The position numbers and the translations under genes were made by a program. Below are positions 1 to 5,675 of a stretch of 9,118 bases of DNA, one piece after another. Every line of letters begins with the position of its first letter. Position 1 is the stretch's first letter. Source of the DNA: Castellaniella sp049650445. GTDB taxonomy: Bacteria > Pseudomonadota > Gammaproteobacteria > Burkholderiales > Burkholderiaceae_B. The stretch lies in contig NZ_JBASAD010000018.1 in NCBI RefSeq assembly GCF_049650445.1, forward strand, positions 1 to 9,118. Reading direction: 5' to 3'. The notes below the pieces were generated by a model. That model had not been told where the DNA came from and ran no database searches. It saw nothing but the letters and a program-made list of their open reading frames with translations.

Positions 1-36
1 GCAGCGGCCGGAGCCGAAGCAGCGGCCGGAGCCGAA
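1..36. repeat. 18-bp tandem repeat in the aceF Ala/Pro linker
   Basis: Two perfect copies of gcagcggccggagccgaa lie at 1-18 and 19-36, with seven bases of a third copy at 37-43. On the coding strand the unit encodes a six-residue Ser-Ala-Pro-Ala-Ala-Ala step in the linker after the lipoyl domain. The array may continue past the left edge. Such repeats are common in E2 linkers and can vary in copy number by slippage. Confidence 0.85.
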
Positions 37-302
37 GCAGCGGGGCCGGGGGCGGCGGCGTCCGAAGCCTCGACTTCCAGGATGACCGCACCTTCGGTGA
101 CCTTGTCGCCCAGTTTGACCTTGAGCGCCTTGACCACCCCGCCCTGCGAGGCGGGGATCTCCATGGAGGCCTTGTCGGATTCGACCGTGATCAGGCTTTG
201 TTCAGCCTCGATCGTATCGCCCACGGCCACCAGGATCTCGATCACCTCGACCGAGTCGAAGTCGCCGATGTCGGGAACCTTGATTTCCACGATATTGCTC
301 AT
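1..302 (-). CDS. aceF: Dihydrolipoamide acetyltransferase (pyruvate dehydrogenase E2), N-terminal part, cut by window edge
   Basis: This is the E2 core subunit of the pyruvate dehydrogenase complex. It carries acetyl groups from E1 to CoA on a swinging lipoyl arm in the cytoplasm. One hundred codons are visible. Residues 1-79 form one lipoyl domain beginning MSNIVEIKVPDIGDF, with the lipoylation motif ESDKASMEIP at 41-50; Lys44 is the expected lipoyl-lysine. From about residue 80 an Ala/Pro/Ser linker begins, typical of the flexible hinges between E2 domains. The peripheral-subunit-binding and catalytic domains lie beyond the left edge, so the total number of lipoyl domains is unknown. It follows aceE by 14 bp with a strong AGGAGGA site, so the two are surely one operon. 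Some betaproteobacterial E3 (Lpd) proteins also begin with a lipoyl domain, but the position right after aceE and the start sequence favour AceF. Confidence 0.93.
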   Translation of the reverse strand, partial: MSNIVEIKVPDIGDFDSVEVIEILVAVGDTIEAEQSLITVESDKASMEIPASQGGVVKALKVKLGDKVTEGAVILEVEASDAAAPGPAASAPAAASAPAA

Positions 303-310
303 GTTGTTCG

Positions 311-317
311 TCCTCCT
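311..317 (-). promoter_or_regulatory. Ribosome binding site of aceF, overlapping the aceE stop
   Basis: Read on the minus strand, TGAGGAGGA contains the aceE stop codon (TGA, 319-317) and a near-ideal Shine-Dalgarno AGGAGGA. Eight bases separate it from the aceF ATG at 302. The overlap suggests ribosomes finishing aceE help start aceF, keeping E1 and E2 synthesis linked. Confidence 0.8.
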
Positions 318-3028
318 CAGGCGTAGTGCGGATTGACCTTGTCGGCGTCAATACCGTACTTGGCAATCGCTTCGGCGCACTTCTTGATGTCGATGGTGCC
401 TTCGTCGGCCAGGCTGCGCAGAGCGGCCAGGACCACGAAATGACGGTCGATCTCGAAGTGCTTGCGCAGTTCGGAACGGAAGTCCGAGCGGCCATAGCCG
501 TCGGTCCCCAGGACCTTGAGAGCACGCCCGTTCGGCACGAAGGGACGGATCATGTCGCCATAGGCCTTGATGTAGTCGGTCGAAACGATGACCGGACCCT
601 GGGTGTCCTTCAGTTGACGGGTGACGTAGGCTTCCCGGACCGGCTCGGTCGGATGCAGCAGGTTGTGGCGTTCGGCGTCCAGACCGTCGCGGCGCAGTTC
701 CGTGAAGCTGGTCACGCTCCAGACGTCCGAAGTCACGCCCCAATCCTTTTCCAGCAGTTCCTGGGCAGCCAGGACTTCGCGCAGAATGGTGCCGGAGCCC
801 ATCAGTTGCACGTGGGTCTTCTTGGAGGGCTTGGCGCTGGATTGCAGCTTGTACATCCCCTTCAGGATGGCCGCCTCGTCGCCGGCCTTCAGGCCCGGCT
901 GCGCGTAGTTCTCGTTCATCAACGTGATGTAGAAGAACACATCTTCCTGGTCATGCATCATGCGCTGCAGGCCGCTGCGGATGATGACGGCGACTTCGTG
1001 GGCGAAGGCCGGATCGTAAGCCACGCAATTGGGGATCAGCGAGGCCTGGATGTGGCTGTGGCCGTCCTCGTGCTGCAGGCCTTCGCCGTTCAGCGTGGTG
1101 CGGCCGGCGGTCCCCCCCAGCACGAAGCCGCGCGCCAGCATGTCGCCCGCCGCCCAGGCATGGTCGCCGAAACGCTGGAACCCGAACATCGAGTAATAGA
1201 TGAAGAACGGGATCATGATGGTGTTGCTGACGGAGTACGACGTCGCCGCCGCCACCCACGAACTGAAACCACCGGCTTCGTTGATGCCTTCCTGCAGCAG
1301 TTGACCGTTTTCCGCCTCGCGGTAGTACATCACCTGGCCCTTGTCGACCGGCACGTACTTCTGGCCTTCGGGGGCGTAGATGCCGATCTGGCGGAACAGG
1401 CCTTCCATGCCGAAGGTGCGGGACTCGTCCACCAGGATGGGCACGACGCGCGGCGCCAGGTCCTTGTCGCGCAGGATCTGGTTCAGCACCCGTACGAAGG
1501 CCTGGGTGGTGGAGATTTCACGGCCCTCGGCGGTAGGCTCCAGCACGGCCTTGAAGCTCTCCAGTGCCGGCACCGGCAGGGACTGGTCTGCCTTTACGCG
1601 GCGGTGCGGCAGGTAGCCGCCCAGCGCCTTGCGGTGCTCATGCAGGTACTTCATTTCCGGTGAGTCTTCGGCCGGCTTGTAGAAGGGGATTTCCTCGACC
1701 TTGTCGTCGGGGATAGGGATATTGAAGCGGTCGCGGAATTCGCGCACCGAATCGATGTCCAGCTTCTTTTGCTGGTGGGTGGGGTTCTTGGCCTGGCCGA
1801 CGTGACCCATGCCATAGCCCTTGATGGTCTTGGCCAGGATGACCGAAGGCTGGCCCTTGTGGCCGGCGGCGGCGGCAAAGGCCGCGTAGACCTTGTGCGG
1901 ATCGTGGCCGCCACGGTTCAGGCGCCAGACGTCCTCGTCGCTCATGCGGCTGACCATCTCCAGCAGCTTGGGATGCTTGCCGAAGAATTTTTCGCGCACG
2001 AACTTGCCGTCGTTGGCCTTGTAGGCCTGGTATTCGCCGTCCACGGTTTCTTCCATGATGCGGCGCAGGAGACCTTCCTTGTCGCGGGCGAACAGGGGAT
2101 CCCAGTACCCGCCCCAGATCAGCTTGAGCACGTTCCAGCCGTTGCCGCGGAAGGCGCCTTCGAGTTCCTGGATGATCTTGCCGTTGCCGCGCACCGGACC
2201 GTCCAGGCGCTGCAGGTTGCAGTTGACGATGAAGATCAGGTTGTCCAGCTTTTCACGCGAAGCCAGGCCGATGGCGGCCAGGGTATCGGGCTCATCGATC
2301 TCGCCGTCGCCCACGAAGACCCAGACCTTGCGCTCGGCCGTGTTGGCCAGGCCGCGGGCATGCAGGTATTTCAGGAAGCGGGCCTGATAGATGGCGAACA
2401 TGGGCCCGAGCCCCATGGATACCGTGGAGAACTGCCAGAAATCCGGCATCAGTTTCGGGTGCGGGTAGGAGGACAGCCCCTTGCCCTTGCCGCCGACTTC
2501 CTGGCGGAAGTAGTTCAGGTTTTCTTCGGTCAGGCGGCCTTCGAGGAAGGCGCGCGCATACATGCCCGGGGACGAGTGGCCCTGGAAGTACACCAGGTCG
2601 CCGCCGCGGTCGGCCGATTCGGCATGCCAGAAGTGGTTCTGACCGCATTCGATCATGGTCGCCAGCGAGGCGAAGGAGGCGATGTGGCCACCCAGGCTGC
2701 CACCATCGGGGGGCTCGACCTGGTTGGCCTTGACCACCATGGCCATGGCGTTCCAGCGGATGTAGGAACGAATGCGTTCTTCCAGCACCATATTGCCCGG
2801 ATGCGGAGGTTCCAGCCCCGGGGGGATGGTATTCACGTAAGCCGTGTTCAGCGAATAGGGAATGTGGGCACCGTTGCGCCGGGCCAGATCGATCAGGCGC
2901 TCGATCAGATAGTGGGCGCGCTCCGCGCCTTCTCGATCGAGCACCGCTTCCAGCGCATCGATCCATTCCTGGGTTTCCTGCTGATCGACATCCGCCGCTG
3001 CCGCGTGGACTAGGTCAAGAGAGGACAT
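317..3028 (-). CDS. aceE: Pyruvate dehydrogenase E1 component, homodimeric type
   Basis: AceE is the thiamine-diphosphate-dependent E1 of the pyruvate dehydrogenase complex. It decarboxylates pyruvate and acetylates the lipoyl group of AceF in the cytoplasm. The 903-residue product is close to the E. coli length (887) and similar along its whole length. The cofactor motif runs from GDG (240-242) to NCNLQ (269-273); Asp241 and Asn271 match the Mg2+ ligands Asp230 and Asn260 of E. coli. His418 in KNPTHQQKK matches the mobile-loop His407, and Glu580 in LLQEGINEAGG matches the cofactor-activating Glu571. EGLQHEDGHSH is at 649-659 and the C-terminus is DADKVNPHYA. I chose the ATG at 3028 because AGGAGA lies eight bases upstream and the protein then starts MSSLDLVHAA. 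An in-frame GTG at 3070 would add 14 unconvincing residues. No key residue is missing. It is transcribed away from the histidine kinase gene and followed by aceF. Confidence 0.98.
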   Translation of the reverse strand: MSSLDLVHAAAADVDQQETQEWIDALEAVLDREGAERAHYLIERLIDLARRNGAHIPYSLNTAYVNTIPPGLEPPHPGNMVLEERIRSYIRWNAMAMVVKANQVEPPDGGSLGGHIASFASLATMIECGQNHFWHAESADRGGDLVYFQGHSSPGMYARAFLEGRLTEENLNYFRQEVGGKGKGLSSYPHPKLMPDFWQFSTVSMGLGPMFAIYQARFLKYLHARGLANTAERKVWVFVGDGEIDEPDTLAAIGLASREKLDNLIFIVNCNLQRLDGPVRGNGKIIQELEGAFRGNGWNVLKLIWGGYWDPLFARDKEGLLRRIMEETVDGEYQAYKANDGKFVREKFFGKHPKLLEMVSRMSDEDVWRLNRGGHDPHKVYAAFAAAAGHKGQPSVILAKTIKGYGMGHVGQAKNPTHQQKKLDIDSVREFRDRFNIPIPDDKVEEIPFYKPAEDSPEMKYLHEHRKALGGYLPHRRVKADQSLPVPALESFKAVLEPTAEGREISTTQAFVRVLNQILRDKDLAPRVVPILVDESRTFGMEGLFRQIGIYAPEGQKYVPVDKGQVMYYREAENGQLLQEGINEAGGFSSWVAAATSYSVSNTIMIPFFIYYSMFGFQRFGDHAWAAGDMLARGFVLGGTAGRTTLNGEGLQHEDGHSHIQASLIPNCVAYDPAFAHEVAVIIRSGLQRMMHDQEDVFFYITLMNENYAQPGLKAGDEAAILKGMYKLQSSAKPSKKTHVQLMGSGTILREVLAAQELLEKDWGVTSDVWSVTSFTELRRDGLDAERHNLLHPTEPVREAYVTRQLKDTQGPVIVSTDYIKAYGDMIRPFVPNGRALKVLGTDGYGRSDFRSELRKHFEIDRHFVVLAALRSLADEGTIDIKKCAEAIAKYGIDADKVNPHYA

Positions 3029-3073
3029 GATGTGTGTCTCCTGTGGTGTGGTTCGATGACGCGACCACACATC
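3029..3073 (-). promoter_or_regulatory. Competing inverted repeats around the aceE ribosome binding site
   Basis: In the aceE leader RNA the segment at 3073-3064 (GATGTGTGGT) has two perfect, mutually exclusive partners. Bases 3070-3064 (GTGTGGT) pair over 7 bp with ACCACAC at 3052-3046, ending three bases before the Shine-Dalgarno. Bases 3073-3066 (GATGTGTG) pair over 8 bp with CACACATC at 3036-3029, between the Shine-Dalgarno and the ATG. The second helix would block start-site access; the first would leave it open. The pairing is read directly from the sequence; a switching role is inference. The GT/CA-rich composition of the stretch makes chance complementarity likelier. Confidence 0.35.
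3037..3042 (-). promoter_or_regulatory. Ribosome binding site of aceE
   Basis: AGGAGA on the minus strand with eight bases to the ATG at 3028. It decides the start against the upstream in-frame GTG at 3070, which has no such site. The bases on both sides of it (3029-3036 and 3046-3052) can each pair with the same upstream segment, as described in the next entry. Confidence 0.75.
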
Positions 3074-3092
3074 GCGCCAGCCTGACTAAAAG

Positions 3093-3155
3093 GGGATGCA
3101 AAAGGGTGCTGCGCCAGCGACACTGCAACAGAAATTCCGGGCGCGTGTGCATCCC
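3093..3155 (-). repeat. 8-bp inverted repeat spanning the middle of the aceE leader
   Basis: GGGATGCA at 3093-3100 and TGCATCCC at 3148-3155 are perfect inverted repeats 47 bp apart. The intervening stretch contains a small GCTG-CGC-CAGC hairpin (3108-3118). On the aceE transcript the distal arm is followed by CTTTTAG, a very short U-run. It could close a leader RNA domain, but one 8-bp match over this distance is not far from chance. Confidence 0.25.
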
Positions 3156-3175
3156 GGGAGCCGGCACTTTCAGCC

Positions 3176-3204
3176 ATTCTAGGAAAGAGCCTGCTTCAGC
3201 ACAA
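3176..3204 (-). promoter_or_regulatory. Candidate sigma-70 promoter for aceE-aceF
   Basis: On the minus strand a -10 element TAGAAT (3181-3176, five of six matches to TATAAT) is preceded after exactly 17 bases by TTGTGC (3204-3199, a weak -35 with three of six matches). The AT-rich stretch just upstream (about 3205-3260) could serve as an UP element and compensate for the poor -35. Transcription would begin near 3169, giving an aceE leader of about 140 nt. No PdhR-type operator was recognised. Confidence 0.35.
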
Positions 3205-3212
3205 GCAAAATT

Positions 3213-3223
3213 TCATCAGATGA
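3213..3223. promoter_or_regulatory. Small palindrome in the AT-rich patch between aceE and the kinase gene
   Basis: TCATC-A-GATGA is a perfect inverted repeat with 5-bp arms around one base. It sits in the most AT-rich stretch of the window (about 3201-3273), just upstream of the proposed aceE -35 and upstream of the kinase gene. That is a sensible place for a regulator to act on both promoters. With arms this short it may be chance. Confidence 0.25.
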
Positions 3224-3233
3224 TATGTATTTT

Positions 3234-3273
3234 TATTATGTGAAAAATTGAATAGGGTTTTCGCGTCTAAAAT
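3234..3273 (+). promoter_or_regulatory. Possible promoter region of the kinase-regulator operon
   Basis: Two -10-like hexamers face the kinase gene: TATTAT at 3234-3239 and TAAAAT at 3268-3273. Neither has a good -35 at normal spacing. TTGAAT (3248-3253) is only 14 bases before TAAAAT, and the hexamer 17 bases before TATTAT is TTTCAT. A promoter must lie in this region because the next gene upstream is divergent, but I cannot choose between the candidates. Confidence 0.2.
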
Positions 3274-3299
3274 GGCGCAATCGCGATACCCTCAAGTCC

Positions 3300-5054
3300 A
3301 TGGCCTCTCCGAATCGCAAGTCCCTGATTCCGACGACGTTCTACGAACATGCCCGTCACAACAGCCGCCGCCTGTACTGGCTGACGCCGGCGGTCGTGCT
3401 CGTGCTCTATTTGTGCGTCATGGGTGCTTTCATCTGGTTGCAACGCCTGCAGAGCGACAGCGTGATGTTCGTCACCATCGACCAGGAAACCCGCCAGCAG
3501 CGCCTGATGATGGTGGTGTTCGCCCTGTCCCTGGTGATTGTATTCAGCCTGCTGGCGCTCTGGCGCTATACCCGCTTTCGCACCCAGGCCGAAGCCGCGC
3601 TGATCGCCGAGACCGGTTTCCGCCGGGCCATGGAAAACTCCATGTCCACGGGCATGCGCGTATTCGACATGCAGGGGCGCATCGCCTACGTGAACCCGGC
3701 CTTCTGCCGCATGATCGGCTGGAACGAAGCCGACCTGATCGGCCGCACGTCCCCCTTTCCTTATTGGCTGCCCGGGCGTCACGACCATCACCGCGACACC
3801 CTGGCCCAGTTGCTGTCGGGGCGCACCCCTAGCAGCGGCCTGGAAATCGAGGCCCAGCGGCGCGATGGTTCGCGTTTCACCGCGCGCATGTATGTTTCCC
3901 CCCTGCGCGACCCCAAGGGTGAACAGATCGGCTGGATGACCTCCATGACCGACATCACCGAACCCAAGCGCATCCGCGAGGCCCTGACCGCCGCGCACGA
4001 GCGGTTCATGACCGTGCTCGAAGGGCTGGACGACGCAATCTCGGTGGTGGCGGATACGCCCGAGGGGCTGGAACTGCTGTTTGCCAACCGCACCTACCGG
4101 CGCCTCTTCGGCGCCCAGACCGGCGGCCACGCGGAACTGCTGGGTGGACGCCTGGGCCGCTTCACCGACGAGACCATGGAATTGTTCTCGGCCACGGCCC
4201 AGCGCTGGTTCGAAGTCCACCACCGCATGCTCGCCTGGACCGATTCGCGCCGCGTGCGCCTGCAGGTGGCGCGCGACATCACCGAGCGTCGCAAGCACGA
4301 GGAAGAATCCCGCGTACAGCAGGAAAAGGCCCAGCTCACCAGCCGCCTGACCACCATGGGGGAAATGGCCTCATCCCTGGCGCACGAGTTGAATCAGCCG
4401 CTGACGGCCATCAGCAACTACAATATGGCGGCCGTAGCGATGATCAAGTCGGGCAAGGCCTCGACCGAATCCCTGCTTCAGGCCCTTGAAAAGGCCTCCC
4501 AGCAGGCCGAACGCGCCGGCAAGATCATCAGCCGCATCCGCGAATTCGTGAAGCGCAGCGAACCCCGCCGCCAGGCGGTGGGCCTGGGCCGGATCGTGGA
4601 AAACGCCGTCAGCTTCGCCGACATCGACGCCCGCAAGCGCCGCATCGAGATCATCCAGGATCTGCCCGATCCCATGCCCGAAGTTCTGGCCGACCCCATC
4701 CTGATCGAACAGGTGCTGCTGAACCTGCTGAAAAACGGTGTCGAAGCCATGGAACACAGCGAATACCGCAGCCTGCACGTCCGCATCACCGACCAGCATC
4801 CCCAGGTCGAGATCGCCGTCATCGATCGCGGCCACGGCCTGCGCAATCCCGAACGGCTGTTCGAACCCTTCTACAGCACCAAGTCCGAAGGCCTGGGCAT
4901 GGGCCTGAACATCTGCCGCACCATCATCGAGTCGCACCACGGACGCCTGTGGGCCAGCGCCAATCCGGAAGGTGGAACCATCTTTCGCGTTACCCTGCAA
5001 AAAGCCCCGTCCGGCCCTCAGAACACAGAATTCACGGAGGAACAGCACGCATGA
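3300..5054 (+). CDS. Membrane-bound PAS-PAS sensor histidine kinase (FixL-like)
   Basis: This is a 584-residue sensor kinase of a two-component system; its ligand is unknown. Two membrane helices, at about 25-48 and 70-88, flank a periplasmic loop of only about 20 residues, so sensing is probably cytoplasmic or in the membrane. The first PAS domain covers about 105-222 (GRIAYVNPAFCRMIGW, ending MTSMTDITEPKR). A second, PAS-like segment covers 228-332, ending VARDITERRK. The kinase core has an H box SSLAHELNQPLTAI with phospho-acceptor His362, an N box with Asn479, a G1 motif DRGHG (509-513), an F box FEPFYSTK (521-528) and a G2 motif GLGMGLNI (531-538), so it looks active. The ATG at 3300 is the most upstream usable start, since TGA lies in frame at 3249, but no Shine-Dalgarno is visible. 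The gene overlaps its regulator by ATGA and is divergent from aceE. It is FixL-like in type; orthology to FixL is not claimed. Confidence 0.93.
   Translation: MASPNRKSLIPTTFYEHARHNSRRLYWLTPAVVLVLYLCVMGAFIWLQRLQSDSVMFVTIDQETRQQRLMMVVFALSLVIVFSLLALWRYTRFRTQAEAALIAETGFRRAMENSMSTGMRVFDMQGRIAYVNPAFCRMIGWNEADLIGRTSPFPYWLPGRHDHHRDTLAQLLSGRTPSSGLEIEAQRRDGSRFTARMYVSPLRDPKGEQIGWMTSMTDITEPKRIREALTAAHERFMTVLEGLDDAISVVADTPEGLELLFANRTYRRLFGAQTGGHAELLGGRLGRFTDETMELFSATAQRWFEVHHRMLAWTDSRRVRLQVARDITERRKHEEESRVQQEKAQLTSRLTTMGEMASSLAHELNQPLTAISNYNMAAVAMIKSGKASTESLLQALEKASQQAERAGKIISRIREFVKRSEPRRQAVGLGRIVENAVSFADIDARKRRIEIIQDLPDPMPEVLADPILIEQVLLNLLKNGVEAMEHSEYRSLHVRITDQHPQVEIAVIDRGHGLRNPERLFEPFYSTKSEGLGMGLNICRTIIESHHGRLWASANPEGGTIFRVTLQKAPSGPQNTEFTEEQHA
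5036..5041 (+). promoter_or_regulatory. Ribosome binding site of the response regulator inside the kinase gene
   Basis: GGAGGA lies within the last codons of the kinase gene, nine bases before the ATG at 5051. It supports that start over an in-frame upstream start at 4949, which would put 34 unrelated residues before the receiver domain. Confidence 0.75.
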
Positions 5055-5674
5055 GCGATACCCAAATCCCCAGCACCATCTTTATCGTCGACGACGATGA
5101 GGCAGTCCGCGACTCCCTGCGCTGGCTGCTCGAAGCCAACGGCTATGCGGTGCGCAGCTTCGCCAGCGCCGAAGAATTCCTTGCCACCTATGATCCTGAA
5201 CAGGTTGGCGTCCTGATCGCCGACATCCGCATGCCCGGCATGAGCGGTCTGGAACTGCAAGAAGCCCTGATCGCCCGCAAGGCCCCGCTGCCCATCGTCT
5301 TCATCACCGGCCACGGCGACGTGCCGATGGCGGTCTCCACCATGAAAAAGGGTGCCGTCGATTTCCTGGAAAAGCCCTTCAACGAGGCCGATCTGCGCGT
5401 GTTGGTGGCCGGCATGCTGGAACAGGCCCAGGAACGCTCGCGCGAAGCCCACGCCCAGCGTGACCAGCAGGCGGTGCTCAGCCGTCTGACTGCCCGCGAG
5501 CAGCAGGTGCTGGAACGCATCGTGGCCGGGCGTCTGAACAAACAGATCGCCGGCGATCTGAACATCAGCATCAAGACCGTCGAAGCCCACCGCGCCAACA
5601 TCATGGAAAAGCTCGAGGTCACCACGGTGGCGGATCTGATGAAAATCGCCCTGACCCGCGCCGAGGAAGCCTGA
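5051..5674 (+). CDS. FixJ/NarL-type two-component response regulator
   Basis: This 207-residue transcription factor is the likely partner of the kinase immediately upstream. Residues 1-125 are a receiver domain: acidic cluster Asp14-Asp16 (IVDDDEAVRDSL), phospho-acceptor Asp58 (IADIRMPGMSG), Thr86 (FITGHGDVPMAV) and Lys108 (FLEKPF). The ITGHGDVPMAV and AVDFLEKPF segments are especially like FixJ. A linker of about 20 charged residues leads to a LuxR-type helix-turn-helix at about 143-205 (LTAREQQVLERIVAG, then SIKTVEAHRANIMEKL). It should bind DNA as a dimer after phosphorylation. The start overlaps the kinase stop (ATGA), and folD begins one base after its own stop. The targets are unknown; the shared aceE/kinase intergenic region is the obvious first candidate. 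Confidence 0.94.
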   Translation: MSDTQIPSTIFIVDDDEAVRDSLRWLLEANGYAVRSFASAEEFLATYDPEQVGVLIADIRMPGMSGLELQEALIARKAPLPIVFITGHGDVPMAVSTMKKGAVDFLEKPFNEADLRVLVAGMLEQAQERSREAHAQRDQQAVLSRLTAREQQVLERIVAGRLNKQIAGDLNISIKTVEAHRANIMEKLEVTTVADLMKIALTRAEEA

Positions 5675-5675
5675 C

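Noticed and set aside
326..1663. Long plus-strand open frame (445 codons) opposite aceE
   Set aside because: It lies wholly antisense to a certain aceE, has Val/Gln/His/Gly-rich low-information sequence with no domain, and is explained by the third-position G+C bias of the real gene.
1769..3013. Second long plus-strand open frame (414 codons) opposite aceE
   Set aside because: Same antisense artefact of aceE codon bias. No ribosome site, no motif, and Gln/Val/Gly/His-biased composition.
3029..3070. Upstream GTG start for aceE adding 14 residues
   Set aside because: No ribosome binding site precedes it and the added residues do not fit the AceE family start. The ATG at 3028 has AGGAGA at correct spacing.
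3273..3290. Possible sigma-54 (TGGC...GC) promoter before the kinase
   Set aside because: TGGC is present at 3273 but the downstream TTGC element at the required spacing is absent.
3029..3299. Known riboswitch (such as thiamine pyrophosphate) or FNR/ANR box in the aceE leader
   Set aside because: Neither the conserved thiamine-box sequences nor a TTGAT-N4-ATCAA site is present.
3248..3832. Plus-strand open frame from a TTG at 3248
   Set aside because: It runs out of frame with the kinase gene through its membrane and PAS region, lacks protein-like features and is a shadow of the kinase.
4949..5050. Upstream start for the response regulator adding 34 residues
   Set aside because: The extension overlaps the kinase catalytic domain in another frame. 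GGAGGA and the ATGA overlap support 5051.
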